Of a stretch of DNA of 64,000 bases, positions 11,801 to 22,850 are shown piece after piece. The first letter of the stretch is position 1; every line of letters begins with the position of its first letter. Source of the stretch: Oxytricha trifallax (Eukaryota; Ciliophora; Spirotrichea; Sporadotrichida; Oxytrichidae); contig ARYC01017818.1 in NCBI GenBank assembly GCA_000711775.1, positions 1 to 64,000 of the forward strand, written 5' to 3'. The position numbers and the translations under genes were made by a program. Below the pieces are notes generated by a model. It saw only the letters and a program-made list of their open reading frames with translations, was not told where the DNA came from and searched no databases.

Positions 11801-13621
11801 ATATCTCGCAAACAATCTAAGCGATAAAATAACCACAAAAACTTAACATCATCTCATGCTAAACCATTTGATCAAGATAATTCTACTAAAATTCAACAAT
11901 AGCTAACTTAAGGAAATAGAGTGGGGATCATAATCAAAACGAAAACTAGAGTTTCTTGAGTCCCATTAATCCAAACTAAAATCAACAGAAAACTCCAGTC
12001 AATAGACCTGGTTAACAAAATTAAATAGTCATATTCACTAGTTCTTTGTAAGAAGCTTAACAGGAGGAGCAAATCTAAACTGCAAGAAAAATTGAGGACT
12101 ATTAAGATATTTAGCCATCTTTTGGTGTTATGATTAATCTTAGTAATAATAAGATCAGAATTTATTTATTAAATAGCAAATGATATATTAGCTAATTTTC
12201 ATAAATATTTAATCAATTTTAAAGTAATTTAAAAATTGAAAACAGTTCAAAGACTCACTTTGAAAAAGAAATTTCAGAGAAAAGTGAGGGGCATAGAGTC
12301 ACAAAGGGGCATGGCAGATAAGAAAGCGTTAAAGACAGATCACCTATGAATTAAACTATCACACATGATATGGTATCAAACGCTTCATCACTAAGAAACA
12401 CTTTTTCAAGATGTAAGTTCAATAAAATCAATTTTATGTTCTTTTTATAGTGGGATCTCAATCACCATATAAGAATCATAAAGTTAAGTTGTTCTAGTCA
12501 AAGGTTAGTAATGGTTTAAACAATCGAGAGATTACATAAGATTTTATTATTTATAATTGAAGAAATGCTGTATGATATAAATCTATCAATTGACTTTCTA
12601 TATTAATGTTAAAAGATCTAGAGAACATGAAACGAGAACTCTACTTAATGTCTTAAAACTTAAAAGACATCCAAGATTAACGAAAATAAGCAGATTTAGA
12701 AGCCAAACCACATTAAAATTTCATACAAGAGCATCACTAAAAACTACTTAGTCTTTTGAAAAGCCATGATACTCTGCAGTAGCGTTTGGATGAACATGAG
12801 ACGTACGACGCAAAACTTAAAGATAATCTGTAGTTTATATATATTGTCTAATTTAAATATCAGTATTTGAAGAGGTCAGTTACTGAACTGAAAAAATGAA
12901 GGAAGAAGTAGAAAAAGAGCAAATATCAATTAGAAAGCAATACGATGAAGATAAAGACTATTATAAAAACAAAATGAAAGTTTTAAATTAAGAGAGCATA
13001 AAGATGACTATGGACTTAGTCAAAAAGAAACTTTAAGAACAAAAACTATATTTTAACTCTGTAGTTGGTGGCAGTACACAAATCACTGGAAGGTAAAATA
13101 TTTTAAGTTAATCAATAGACTAGACAGAACCGATGTTCCAATCAAGTTAATAAGATAACAACAATTTTACGCATACTTAGAGGTCGAATTTCAATATCTC
13201 CCCAAATCTATAGAATTAATCACATTTTAACTCCATGACACCCACACATCCAGATTTATAAAGTCTGAAAAACTTCTTGCTTATAAAATTCCAATAAGTT
13301 TTCGATAATCTCAATGAAATGAAAACGCCCATTAATGATTAGATTTAGAATTTAATGAAGGAAAATGAGGCTTTTGATAGGCAATTAGATCGCTATGATG
13401 CACTTTACAGATAGATGCTAAGTGATTTTATGTAGGCACTTGAGGAAAATAAGAAACTCATAGAATTACACTATTAGAAGCAAATTTATTTTTGTGTAAA
13501 AAAAAAACATTAATAATTTAATGAAAGAGAGGTTAAAAATAAAGAAAGGTTATATAAATGCTTAAAATTAAGATTGATATTAAATTTAACTTTATTAAAT
13601 CTGAATTAGCCAATATTGTGA
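8889..13621 (+). CDS. Coiled-coil, Gln/Lys-rich host gene with a giant first intron
   Basis: ATG at 8889 opens a 74-codon exon (MDKYSYEFDEEQSPLQ...) ending exactly at a GTAAGT donor (9111). The frame resumes in phase behind GCAG at 10993 (YEFTKQLNDFKEESFSRL). Further introns are 11428-11481 (54 nt, GTGAGT...ACAG) and 12413-12450 (38 nt, GTAAGT...ATAG). The rest runs through long coiled-coil segments (for example EVEKEQISIRKQYDEDKD near 12905 and NEAFDRQLDRYDALYRQM near 13370) to a TGA at 13619. One-base slips fall at the GGGG runs 11296-11299 and 11923-11926 and the A6 run at 12891. No catalytic domain is seen, so the role is unknown; structural or scaffold is a guess. The last codons look AT-noise-like and the true end may be earlier. 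Confidence 0.7.
9180..10625 (-). CDS. GC-rich antisense gene nested in the 1.9-kb intron, unknown
   Basis: Behind a CAACAG acceptor, ATG at 10625 starts an acidic stretch (MNPLLLDIDNSPCEQDDPEM). Downstream coded blocks on the same strand are separated by TGAs and slips. Examples are a block near 9840-9910 (SACLEAALYKVLKQYGYNIL), another near 9600-9830, and a C-terminal helical part at 9200-9480 (RFKAALTQDTVDSLMKKASK, then LNWERQKQLKTLRERL). Base composition matches the 1-6.8 kb island and not the surrounding host gene. No domain is recognised. Probably a fragmentary relative of the GC-rich island genes, sitting antisense inside a host intron. Confidence 0.5.
10683..10814. repeat. 16-bp direct repeat flanking a hairpin with an (ACT)n tract
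   Basis: TTTATAATAATTAAAT occurs at 10683-10698 and again at 10799-10814. Between them are near-complementary arms (GTAGCTTTAGTA near 10718 and TACTAAAGCTAC near 10781) around a run of about eight ACT triplets (about 10740-10762). It looks like a small insertion with a target or pointer-like duplication. Confidence 0.5.
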
Positions 13622-13711
13622 TTTTGCTAAAACATAACATATATAAAACTTCTTAGATTACATTTGTTTGATTAATCCTGCCATTCCTTTCATATTTTAA
13701 AAATTTGATCA

Positions 13712-16700
13712 TCATCCCTGGTCATCATCCTCTTGAAAATTTTTATTGTTAGATTAATTGTTAATGACCATCATTTCATCTTACCCTCCCATAAAAATTT
13801 CTTCCTTTCCATTTGCAGCTGTGTCTTCATGAATAGGTGCAATATTTGAGTCACCCTACCCCATCATAAGTCCACCCAATGATCTATAGTGCCGTCTGTA
13901 GTACCATTGGCAATAATCTTTCAGTCTCTCGCTATTGTACACATCAGCCATCTCATTAATTTAATCTCATAAATATTGATAAGTCCAGAGTTTATATTAA
14001 AAATTATGATTAAAAGTATGGAAATACTCCTCAGTTAAGTTGTTAATCAAGTACTCTTCACATCGCATTTTCACCTATTTAATATAATAAAGAATAAATT
14101 TCTTACATCTTCTAGTATGTATTCGTCTGAAACTCTCAGGAACTCACAGACATAATCTAAAGATAATTTTTGGCCTTCAGTGTCTGGTCCAAAATGGAAG
14201 TCTCCAGTGTAAAGATAGTGCATTATTGAAGAAAATACTGGGTAACTTAATTAATCTATGAATTTAGACTATAAAAATGTTAATAACTGATGGTTTTTAT
14301 TTCTATTTCCTTTTGCTTTGATTCAATCATCCCATTTGTAAACATAGCTCTGAACTTTTCACTATATAATCATTTATTATAAAAAAGAAGAAGTTAATTT
14401 ACCTTAGCAACGAAAGAACTAATTTATGAGCATAGAATTTTCTTCCTTCAACTAAGAAAGTAACATCTGAAAAGTCTTGGCTATTAGTGAATTCTCGGAT
14501 GCTTTTTAAAAGTTTATTTTAGCTTGCATTTGAGAATTCCAAAATTGGCTGTGGAGTGGATCTGTATCTAAAATATGCACACCTTTTAAATAATCTTAGC
14601 CATAGCTACCTCCAATAATAAACCTTATAAGTTTGCTAAAATACTAGCAAACATCACTAAGCACTCAAAATATTATTCGAAATTAATAATAAACAAGTGA
14701 CTATCAACAAGAGTCTTTGAATGCCAGCTCTGGCTTTAGGTTATTATTCAGGGTTAGAGGAATTATCGCACTAGTACGACCTTGTATGCTCTGGATCAAA
14801 TATATACAAATCATTGAAGCAATAAGCATGAGGTCCTGATCCGCCGAATAAATACAATTCATCATCAACATTCAAAACTCAAAAACCCCTTAGTGAGGTT
14901 TATAAGTACTTTGATTATAGGGTATAGTTGGGGTCTTATTGGGGTTAGTAGAGAAATTAGGCCAATTTGAAAATGATAAATAGAAATTAGTGAAATTTAG
15001 GGTCTATTTATCATAAAAAATATTTAGATTTACTGTTGCAGCTGAGGTATGGAACAAGTATTAATATAGACTTAGTCAAACTAGTCTAAAATTATGCAGC
15101 TATAGCAAAGCTACTACACAAGAGTGCCTCAACAGTTAGGTATCACTGCTTGCTAGCTGTTAAGCATTTTAATTCTGGCTCTTGAAAGCATCCTGCAAGA
15201 AAATAAAAGTTCTCTTAAACTCAAATTGACTGCCTCTTCGACTCTAGGACTTTGAAGTATTGGGCACATTTTCCATATGACTAGCGAGCTGTGATGTTTC
15301 ATCGCAAGTTACCTGACATGCTTAACTCTCCATAGACTATAGCCAATATTTATAGACGAAATGGTATTACTTTCAAGACTGTCAACAGAGTGAAGAGAGT
15401 GATTTATTTTACAGTGCCATTTTATAGTAATAATTTAAACTATATATATGATTGATTAAATGCAGAGAGCTAATACTAATAACATCAAGTTCATACACGC
15501 TGATGAAGCTGTATTCACCTTCAACACCTTTATTGATAAGTCTTGGTACAAGAAGTATGATAACATAGAAGTTTATGACTAAAAAGTAAAAGTAGCCACC
15601 CATGCAATTTTAGCTGGTATAAGTGATGATTCAGGTTTAGAGAGTTATGTGATTCACCCTCGCTCTATTAAGCGAGAGTAGTATATAGAGTTCCTACATA
15701 AGCTCAGAGAGAAGTATAGCAATCAAGAGATCATCCTGTTAATTGATAACCTTTCAGTTTATAAGATTAAGGAGTCTAAGAAAGCTTATGAAGACCTAAA
15801 CATAACTCCTGTTTATAACGTTCCTTATAGTCCTTAATTTATTGGAATAGTATTCTACTGGAGTCTAAATCAAGACTCACTACAAGAAGCTGCTGCTGTA
15901 TCATCTTATGCATGACTTGCCTATCGATACAATTGATTTGATTCAAAGCTGTAAGAGAGTTAGCGTAGATAAGACAACAATTTGTGCGAGAGAGGGAAGA
16001 ATGAATGTTTGTAAATAAGTTTTAGATTTAAACGAATGAATATATTCACATATTAAATTGACCCATAAATGGGTATGGGTTTTCTTTCTTCTTCTCTTCT
16101 TATGGCTTGTTTGGGCCCACATTTCTTCTCTTAGTGCCAGCTCCTGCATCTATGTTCATTTCATCTGGCTTTTAAACATCTTTATAAAGTCTCTTGCTCA
16201 CTTCATGAATAGTCTATGACTTTCTCTCTCTGAGAACCTTAGCATGCTCTTTCATTAGGAATATACCAGTTCCAGGTTTCCCTACAAAGTTATCAATCAA
16301 AGCTTACTAGAGAGGTAAGGATGCTTCTTTAGCTCTTCAAGCCAAGCTTCGATTATAAGTATGCCTTGCTTCTTTTAATCTTCAGGAGAGATAGAGTAGC
16401 GTTTCTTGTGAGCTTCTTCAATGATCTCTCTGAGATAACTCTCTCTTAAAGTGCCAAGAACACCAAAGAAGAAGTTTCTCTCTGGAAGTTTGTTAGAGAG
16501 TTGTTTCATTGTAGGAAGATAAACTACCAACTCTTCATCTTTCATCGCATCCTCGTAGATATTAGTGACTGAAATCTCTGGGTAGTTTGGTATATCTATC
16601 AACTTTATTTCATTGTTTTTAAAGGCTTTCTTCTCATCGCAGAGTATAGCTTTTAAGAATGAAATTTTGGTACCTTACATCGTTGGAAGGAATAAACCCA

Positions 16701-18293
16701 CTATAGTATATGATTAAGTATATGTCACATGCTTACCATGCTAAGTGAGGTATCGATAGAGATCTTCCTTGCTTCTAAATCTTGAGATAATTTCTTAAGC
16801 TTCAACCCTCTTCATTGCAGTACTTATAGATTCCATCCTTGTTCCTTCTCTTGTTATTGAATTTCAAATTTTAATATATAGAGTTCTGGATCCTACTGTT
16901 AAAAATCTTAGTATTAAATATGGGCATCTTATAGGAGGTCAACCTGGTAAGGATACGTGGAGAAAGCTGGCAGAAGCTGTAACAAACTTCAGAGATGGAG
17001 CTCCATTTTTATCATTTTAGTTCCATTAAAATAGTACTAAAATTGTTTAAATTTAATTAGTACCGGTACTAAATCAGTTTAAATTTAATTGGTACCAATT
17101 TAATAGTACCAAAAGTTAATTAGTACCTAGTTTTAAACAAATAAGGTTTTAATGGAAAAGTTCCAAAATGGTTATAAACCTAATTGGTATCAGTACCAAC
17201 CAAATTTTATACTTGGTTGGTACTAAATCAAAATTATTAAGAATGAAATTAGAAAATTTATAGTAAAAAACTTAACATAAATATTATCTCTAAGACCTTA
17301 GATTCTATTATTAATTCTTAACGTATCAACTCCTATACAGAGTTACTATAAACAGAAAGGTGATTAAACCTTAATAATAGAAATTTAAATTTGAATTTAA
17401 ACATGAGGGCTAACTTAAATCATAAGGCAGTTTCTCTTGGAACAGGTTAATCATTGCTCAACTTTGGCTCCTCCAAGAAACCAGAAGTAATTTATATTGT
17501 AAAGGAGAATGAGCTAAGAGCTCTAGAAGTAATCCCTTAGCCTGAAAATCTAGCTAGCGGAAATTTATAAAATCTAAAATGTGTAGGTCATCTGCTGCCA
17601 GGGGTCCTTAACCCAACAATCCTCCCAATATGTAAATCTTATGATCTATATGAATTACGTAAATCTTTCTTGTTATTATGATTTTAACAGAATCCTTAAA
17701 GTTTAATTTAAATGCTCTATGATAATCAGAAATTTCGAGATCGTAAGGTTTTTTGAATATAACTTACCGGCAAGAGTAGCTGTATGTCCATTTCGACCGG
17801 GTGGCGCATTTCCACCTGCTCTTTTAGGCTTTAACCAGTTGAGAGATTCTGTGTCAAATAAACGCAAATCACTGTGATTCTATTTGCCGTCATAGCCCCC
17901 AAACACGTTCAGCTTATTGTTATACAGAGTTGCACAATTTTATTAAAATCATTGTTTTAAACTATTTGACTAAAACATAGTCAGTTTAAATTAATATTAA
18001 TATTTTTAAAAATGCAGTATGATTCTTAATTTAAGGTGATTGTATCTGATTATTACTACAATAAGGACATTATATATAACTTCAAATAATTTGAATAAAT
18101 AAATCATCAGAATAGCATTAAGAATTTATTCTGGTGTCACTTACTGATCATCAATAATATCAGAGGCCTAAACCCATTTAAAATTCGGAGCAATTTTCAT
18201 GGATTAAGAGGTGTTACAAATGAAGGAAGTGGAAGAAGCTCGTGAGTCATTGTTTTTATTATTTCGACAATTTTTGACTGCATTGCTTTGCAT
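13712..18293 (-). CDS. Kelch-repeat/BTB-domain protein, interrupted by a TBE
   Basis: ATG at 18293-18291 (MQSNAVKNCRNNK...). Kelch-type blades follow in separate exons. One at about 17780-17940 has NVFGGYDGK; one at about 17560-17642 has YILGGLLGQ and DLHILDF. After the TBE come 14700-14877 (ELYLFGG, NDLYIFD) and about 14560-14640 (GGSYGQ, HILDTD). A BTB/POZ domain follows (SQDFSDVTFLVEGRKFYAHK near 14450; YPVFSSIMHYLYTGDFHFG near 14200), then a BACK-like helical part and an Asp-rich tail ending in TGA at 13712. Introns have GTAAGT/GTAAAT donors. Family role: beta-propeller plus BTB dimerisation, typically a cullin-3 substrate adaptor. The frame slips by one near the T4A5 run at about 14528. 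Some propeller sequence expected between 17560 and 14877 is missing, apparently lost with the right end of the transposon. Confidence 0.85.
14970..15990 (+). pseudogene. TBE transposase, copy 1, inactive
   Basis: Aligns along its length with the 49-kb copy: DNA-binding N-terminal part, then HADEAVFTFNTFI (first Asp, near 15505) and LLIDNLSVYKI (second Asp, near 15740). The catalytic Glu position reads FIGIVFYW near 15845 where the intact copy has FNGIEFYW, so the Glu is Val. There are several TGA or slip interruptions early and one slip before the first Asp. Family: Tc1/mariner-IS630-like DD34E, known to act in hypotrich genome rearrangement. This copy cannot be catalytic as written. Confidence 0.8.
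16030..16850 (-). CDS. TBE 22-kDa protein, copy 1
   Basis: Minus-strand gene facing the transposase, as in the other copies. Blocks shared between copies are RVEAQEIISRFRSKEDLY (about 16760-16830), VGLFLPTM, GTKISFLKAILCDEKKAF (about 16615-16690) and LPERNFFFGVLGTL (about 16430-16480). A Lys/Arg-rich C-terminal tail follows near 16060-16110. Function of the family is not known to me; it is one of the conserved TBE gene products. Slips are present near 16680 and 16375. Confidence 0.75.
17020..17250. repeat. TBE internal spacer with GGTAC/TAGTACC repeats, copy 1
   Basis: Between the divergently transcribed 22-kDa and zinc finger-kinase genes lies an array of imperfect TTGGTACTAATT / TAGTACC motifs on both strands. 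The same spacer occurs in the 53-kb deleted copy and the 62.8-kb copy, and in a diverged form (GTACGTACTTAATTAGG) at 51.14-51.31 kb. Confidence 0.7.
17402..17555 (+). pseudogene. TBE zinc finger-kinase gene, 5' fragment, copy 1
   Basis: The frame starting MRANLNHKAVSLGTG (about 17403) matches the start of the minus-strand gene in the 60-kb TBE copy (VANLNRKAVSLGAG, about 62580). It stays open for about 50 codons and then breaks off where kelch sequence starts. The finger and kinase domains are absent. Confidence 0.65.
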
Positions 18294-19012
18294 AATATTT
18301 CTCATTTTATGATTTATAATTTAATTATAATTGCTAAGGAAAGGTATTAAAATTTTATTTATTTACAACTAAAATTATTTACATTAAGTACCACTAGAAA
18401 TTAGTGATTTTAAAGGAAAAAATTAAAATATTGTTTTTAGATTAAATAAGTCTTAATATTTTTCATTCTAACTAATTGCAACTCATTGTAATCTAAATAT
18501 TATAATATAAAACAATCTTTGATGTATATTATTATTATCATCATATTGTATCATTGATACTAATAATTTTGAATTGAATATAATGGAAGCAGGCGATTAC
18601 TTCATCAGATTTAAGCTTTTGCAGTTTTTCATACGCTTAGAAATAGTGGGTTCTATATTAAAATCCTCCCTTAAAATAGTGTTGATCTATGAAGACACTC
18701 CCTCACTTATTATTGATAGATTGTTTAATCAATTGAATGCCGCTTCTAAGTATGTGTTTTTGGATTAGCAACCAATATTGGCATTAATTTTATATGATAA
18801 AAAAATAATAGTAATTTTCTATCAAAAGGGTAATTCATTCATGAATAATTATAGTAAAAAGACATTCGTGATGCAGAATTAAACTTACATATCAAGGATA
18901 TACGGTCTAATGTTGCTTAGAATGAGTGGAATCGTACTTTTCAATTACAAATAATAGGTGTTTTAAAATTAGGATATTCTAGTATAATAATTAGCAAAAT
19001 AAGAGTAGCTTT
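18294..19012. other. AT-rich intergenic stretch
   Basis: Between the kelch gene start and the membrane-protein gene. An open plus-strand stretch at 18574-19089 (MNIMEAGDYF...) exists in the Gln code, but it overlaps the better gene start at 19013 and has no recognisable content. I treat it as chance. Confidence 0.4.
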
Positions 19013-19436
19013 ATGATCCTCTTAAAATTTGCTATCAAGATTTTAATTGGATTGTTAATATTCTCACTTTGGTTCTTTTACACAGATTATGAATCATGCT
19101 GTGGATTAAACGTCAATCCACATTCAGTTCAAGAGTGCTTATAAATAATCGTGATTATTAGCTATTTATACCTCATCCAAGGATTCAACGATGTCCCTTG
19201 CCTTGTCACTCCTAAACCTATCAAATATCATTAATTTTATTCTTTCTTAAATCACTTTTTATCTTATACAAGTGAGTCATATTAGGTTTAAAGTATCAAA
19301 GGGAAAAGTGATATTAAAAGCAGAAGATGAATTTCCCACGAAGCAAGATAAATAACAAAATAATCAATAAGTTGTTAACAAATAAAAAGTCAAGGAGAGT
19401 GCAGACAATTAGAATATTAAGAAGTAAAAGAAGTGA
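19013..19436 (+). CDS. Small membrane protein, unknown
   Basis: ATG at 19013 opens a frame with two hydrophobic helices: ILIGLLIFSLWFFY (about 19040-19085) and LQIIVIISYLYLI (about 19145-19185). A Cys pair (YESCCGLNVNP) lies between them and a Cys-Pro motif (FNDVPCLVTPKP) follows. A basic, Gln/Lys-rich cytoplasm-like tail (KAEDEFPTKQDKQQNNQQ) ends in TGA at 19434. One frame slip is needed near the AAAGGGAAAAG run at about 19300. A small two-pass membrane protein; no family recognised. Confidence 0.6.
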
Positions 19437-19840
19437 GAGCAACTACTTATCGAATCATATCTTATAATAAAAAATTTTTAAATGTAATTACTAATTTTTC
19501 ACAATAAATTCATAGAATTTTATCTTTATACTTTTATTAGATAAACATGCTATGTGTAATTTTCTGAATTTATTAAATTTTTAAATAAAAATAGATTTTC
19601 TGGATTATTTCTGCTGTGAAAATCATTGAAAATAAATGGATATTCACGTAATCAATTTTCAAATCTTTATTTATAATTCGCTCTCATAATAAATTTGATT
19701 ATATTCAAAATAAAGATTTGTTTTACTATTAATATTTTTAAATAAAAAACCCCTTTATATTATTTAATGAATTTACTAATACACATGTTAATTAGTAAAT
19801 GAATTTAGCAATAATTAAAAGATTAGACTAAATTTATTAA

Positions 19841-20836
19841 ATGGCGTATTTGACTGTATTGGGTCGATTGATGACTTACTCTGAGTACTCACATTTATGT
19901 GAAAAGTACAAATAGCATGGACTTATTTAATTCGTGCCTATCTTTAATGCCCATAAATATCAAATTATTGATTATGAATTATAGACAGATTGTATTTTAT
20001 ATATAAATCGATATATTACTTGTTCTAATTTACACTGTGGAGAAGAACTGGAGTATACAATTGTTCAATTTGATCATGATGCCAAAAGAGTTTATTTATC
20101 AACTGAGGGTTTCGACCTAATTGAAGAATTTCATGAGAAGTATCCTGATCACCCAGATATTACTTTGCACCCAGAATTTGGAAATTGGATGGTCGAAGAA
20201 GCTGTGCCCACAAGCCCTATCGATCCCCATTCAAAATTCAAGAATTACTCAATTGCCTCCCAAAACACATTTCAAGGTAAAAATACTCTCTTAAAATTTA
20301 CTTTATTTTTTCATTTTAATGTATTTCTGGTTAATTATTCTATACTTATCAATCTTTGATCAGAAAAAGATTTAATTGGTTTCATTAGCAAGTTCATTTA
20401 TATTAGGAATGAAGGATCATATTATAATTCAAGACTAAAATTTAAATTAGGAAATCAAAGCAAATAAATTAATTTACTATAATAAACTCGTTAATAGCTT
20501 AATTAAATATTACTATAGTTTAACTACGATTTAGAAAAAGTTAATTAGTACTCCCATTCAAGATTCACTATAGATTCGACTGAGAATCCTCATCCAAGAT
20601 TTCGAGGTTTAATGAAATCTATCAGAGAGCGAAAAGGTGAAAAAGTTTCGATTTTTGTACCAATCTATAGAGATGTCAACACTAATTTGACTGTTTCTTC
20701 TGACGATGAGCCTCAACCAGGTTTCATCTATATGGATTCTATGCATAGTGGAATGGGCAATAATTGCTTACAAGTAACTTTTGAAGCACTATCTTTTAAT
20801 CACTCTCGCTATTTAATGCAAGACTATTACAAGTAG
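19841..20836 (+). CDS. GCLC: Glutamate-cysteine ligase catalytic subunit, N-terminal part only
   Basis: ATG at 19841. The family pattern is clear: HGLIQFVPIFNAHK, then CGEELEYTIVQFDHDAKRVY (about 20035-20095), HPEFGNWMVEE (about 20167), and after a gap behind GATTTAG the block NPHPRFRGLMKSIRERKGEK (about 20583-20640), FVPIYRDVNTN and PGFIYMDSMHSGMGNNCLQV (about 20717-20775). It catalyses ATP-dependent gamma-glutamylcysteine formation, the first step of glutathione synthesis. Homology stops at about 20833 (SRYLMQDYYK), roughly a third to 40 percent of the usual length. The catalytic remainder is not nearby. Either the rest lies elsewhere in the germline as scrambled segments or this is a truncated copy. 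The frame is clean, which favours a destined segment. Confidence 0.85.
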
Positions 20837-20904
20837 AGGATAGTTATCTCTCAAAGGCTCAGCAATGATTTATTGAAAGTAGTTAGAGCCATATATATAG
20901 GGAC

Positions 20905-22010
20905 ATAAATTTGAGTCACAATCAATTGTAACATCCACTTAAATTTGAGTTCTTGAAAAGTTGCTCAGAGTACTGTAGGAGCTATCGTCAAGATTAATTT
21001 TAATGTTTTGTGGTTTTAAATACAGATGAACTACTTTATCATTGTGCAGTTGGCTTACTGCAATAGTTGCACTTATAATGCTCCTCCACGTTACTAGTCT
21101 TCTATGTCGAAGATCAAGTAAATCTCCAAAAGTAAAGTCTTACCCACTAAGCCAAATGAGTAAATATGGGGGACTAAAATAAACATTAGTTATTTTGTCA
21201 AACTGCTTTTTTTATGTTTGATCCAAACTAGAGTAACCATTAAATGTCTCACTTTATTCTTTCTTGATACAGCCCATCTTGCTTTAAGCTTAGGATTTAA
21301 TGCCTGGCCAAATGATTATAACCTAGAGATGGTCTCCTCTCAACTAATTCTTCTATTGCGCCAATTAGCACATTATTTAGTGAAGTCGTTTATTTAACTA
21401 TTTATTCAAAACTGATGTAGTTCCTAGAGAGTTGATTAGGTCCTGGTCCATTTACAGCTTCTTCAGCATTTTGATTTCTTGCAGTGAGTTATTGAGATTA
21501 ATTTCTTTGATCCTCAACTTGGTTTTAGTTTTTAAATTTAATTCCATTTTAATTATGTCCCTCTTTCATTTTGTGTACCTCAATTCCATCAGAGTCAAGT
21601 TCTTATACTTTTTAGGATTTCTAATTTTTAAGTCTTAAATCCTTTAATTGCTGTATAAGCTAAATGTATATTTTAAAATAAGAAATAAGCAAAAAATTAC
21701 CAACGGAGCATAACCAACTTTGATAATATCAAAATCAGAGTGAGAAATTAGGTGCTATTTCAATTGTGTAGTCGGGTACCTACCCTCAAAATTCTATTGG
21801 CAAAACTTGCAAGCGTAACCATTTTTGCTCTTCAAATTAGAAAAAACTTCCTTATTTTCTAGAATGTGTTTTTTTAAATGTCGTGTGTATTATTTCTTTG
21901 TTAAGACTTTGTCAGAATAGTGCAAGTGTAGCTTTAAGCTGATTGAGGTTTAAATGAATTTTTCAAACTTTCCACAATTAAAACACCTTCTTTTTAACAT
22001 TGTTTAAGTC
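20905..22010 (-). CDS. Zinc finger plus pseudokinase-like gene
   Basis: On the minus strand, a zinc-finger part at about 21690-22000 has RRCFNCGKFEKF and YACKFCQQNFEG...LKQHLISH (C2H2/BED-type spacing). Further coding exons lie near 21270-21410 (LIGAIEELVERRPSL). A kinase C-lobe-like exon at about 20905-21176 follows a TTTTAG acceptor. It contains SQLHNDKVVHLYLKPQNIKI, which matches the HRD loop with HLY in place of HRD and Lys-Pro-Gln-Asn kept, then LSNFSRT where DFG is expected. Loss of the catalytic Asp at both sites suggests a pseudokinase. Order and content parallel the TBE zinc finger-kinase protein. Exon joins are approximate. Confidence 0.5.
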
Positions 22011-22209
22011 TCTCTATTAAGTAAGTTTAATAAATTTGTTATTACCATCTTCATTAGAGAAATTAGAAAGTTCAACGACTGAGGATTCGCATTCATCCCT
22101 TGAATTGATGCTACTCAATGATGAACAACTATATCTGATTTTTTAAACGTTCCGTTCCATTTACCATTTAATAACTTAGATTATAAAAATTTTAATAGTC
22201 ACAATTTTA

Positions 22210-22213
<4 letters not shown>

Positions 22214-22260
<47 letters not shown>
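22214..22260. repeat. (TA)n microsatellite
   Basis: Uninterrupted TA dinucleotide run of about 46 bases. Confidence 0.95.
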
Positions 22261-22264
<4 letters not shown>

Positions 22265-22850
22265 TTATTGTTAGTATCATTTTACTATTTGATATGATAA
22301 TAGTCAGGGAACTTAAATTTGAGAAATAAGATAAGAACTAAAATTCAAAGGCATTTTAATATCTTGAAGTCCTACAAACCCAGAGAACCATAATTTCAAA
22401 CCCCAAATCCCCTCTCAGATATCCACTGGGGACACTCTAGGGGACATTCATTTTTGTTGGGGAACATAATTTTCGAAATCGCTATTCAAAGATAAGCCTC
22501 TATACAATAATTAGAAATCTTTGATTAACTAACATTAGCTACTTAGGTAATATACTTAGAGAATTAAAGCAAACACTTTTTGCAGCTCAATCATATTTAT
22601 AGCCAATAAAAAAAACTATAAGATGAGGAATTAGACTTTTTGAGAGGAATGTGAAAGTTAAACTCTTATTAATAATTGATAAAAGTACTAATCAATAAAC
22701 AAATGGAAATTACCTAAAATAATAAAAACAGCACCTAAATAAATACTCAAATTTCATCACGATAGTTAGAAGGTCAATTAAGCAGCAATCTGACTTGTTT
22801 AATTATCTAAAGCTCTAGTGTAAGCTTTAAACAATTAAACACTAATAGGC
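22261..22850. other. AT-rich stretch with a C4A-like end motif
   Basis: No gene seen. Near 22397 the sequence CAAACCCCAAATCCCCTCTC resembles, loosely, a TBE terminus. It precedes a TBE 22-kDa-like relic by about 450 bases and may be the decayed left end of that relic. Confidence 0.3.

Larger units (their letters stand above)
14880..17560 (+). mobile_element. TBE transposon copy 1, right end missing
   Basis: It begins CAAAAACCCCTT at 14880 directly after ACT (ANT target), followed by the TBE end sequence (TGAGGTTTATAAGTACTTTGAT, then TTATTGGGGTTAGTAGAG). Gene order matches the complete copy at 49 kb: transposase (+), 22-kDa gene (-), a GGTAC-rich spacer, then only the first part of the zinc finger-kinase gene. 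No right-hand C4A4 terminus is present and kelch exon sequence follows within a few tens of bases. The element has therefore lost about 1.3 kb at its right side, and probably a little host sequence. It lies inside a kelch-coding region. Confidence 0.85.

Noticed and set aside
18574-19089. Open Gln-code frame of about 170 codons on the plus strand
   Set aside because: Overlaps a better-supported membrane-protein start in another frame and has no family pattern; with only TGA as a stop, long chance frames are common in AT-rich DNA.
22200-22265. TA run considered as a mobile-element target or chromosome breakage site
   Set aside because: It is a plain dinucleotide microsatellite with no flanking inverted or direct repeats.
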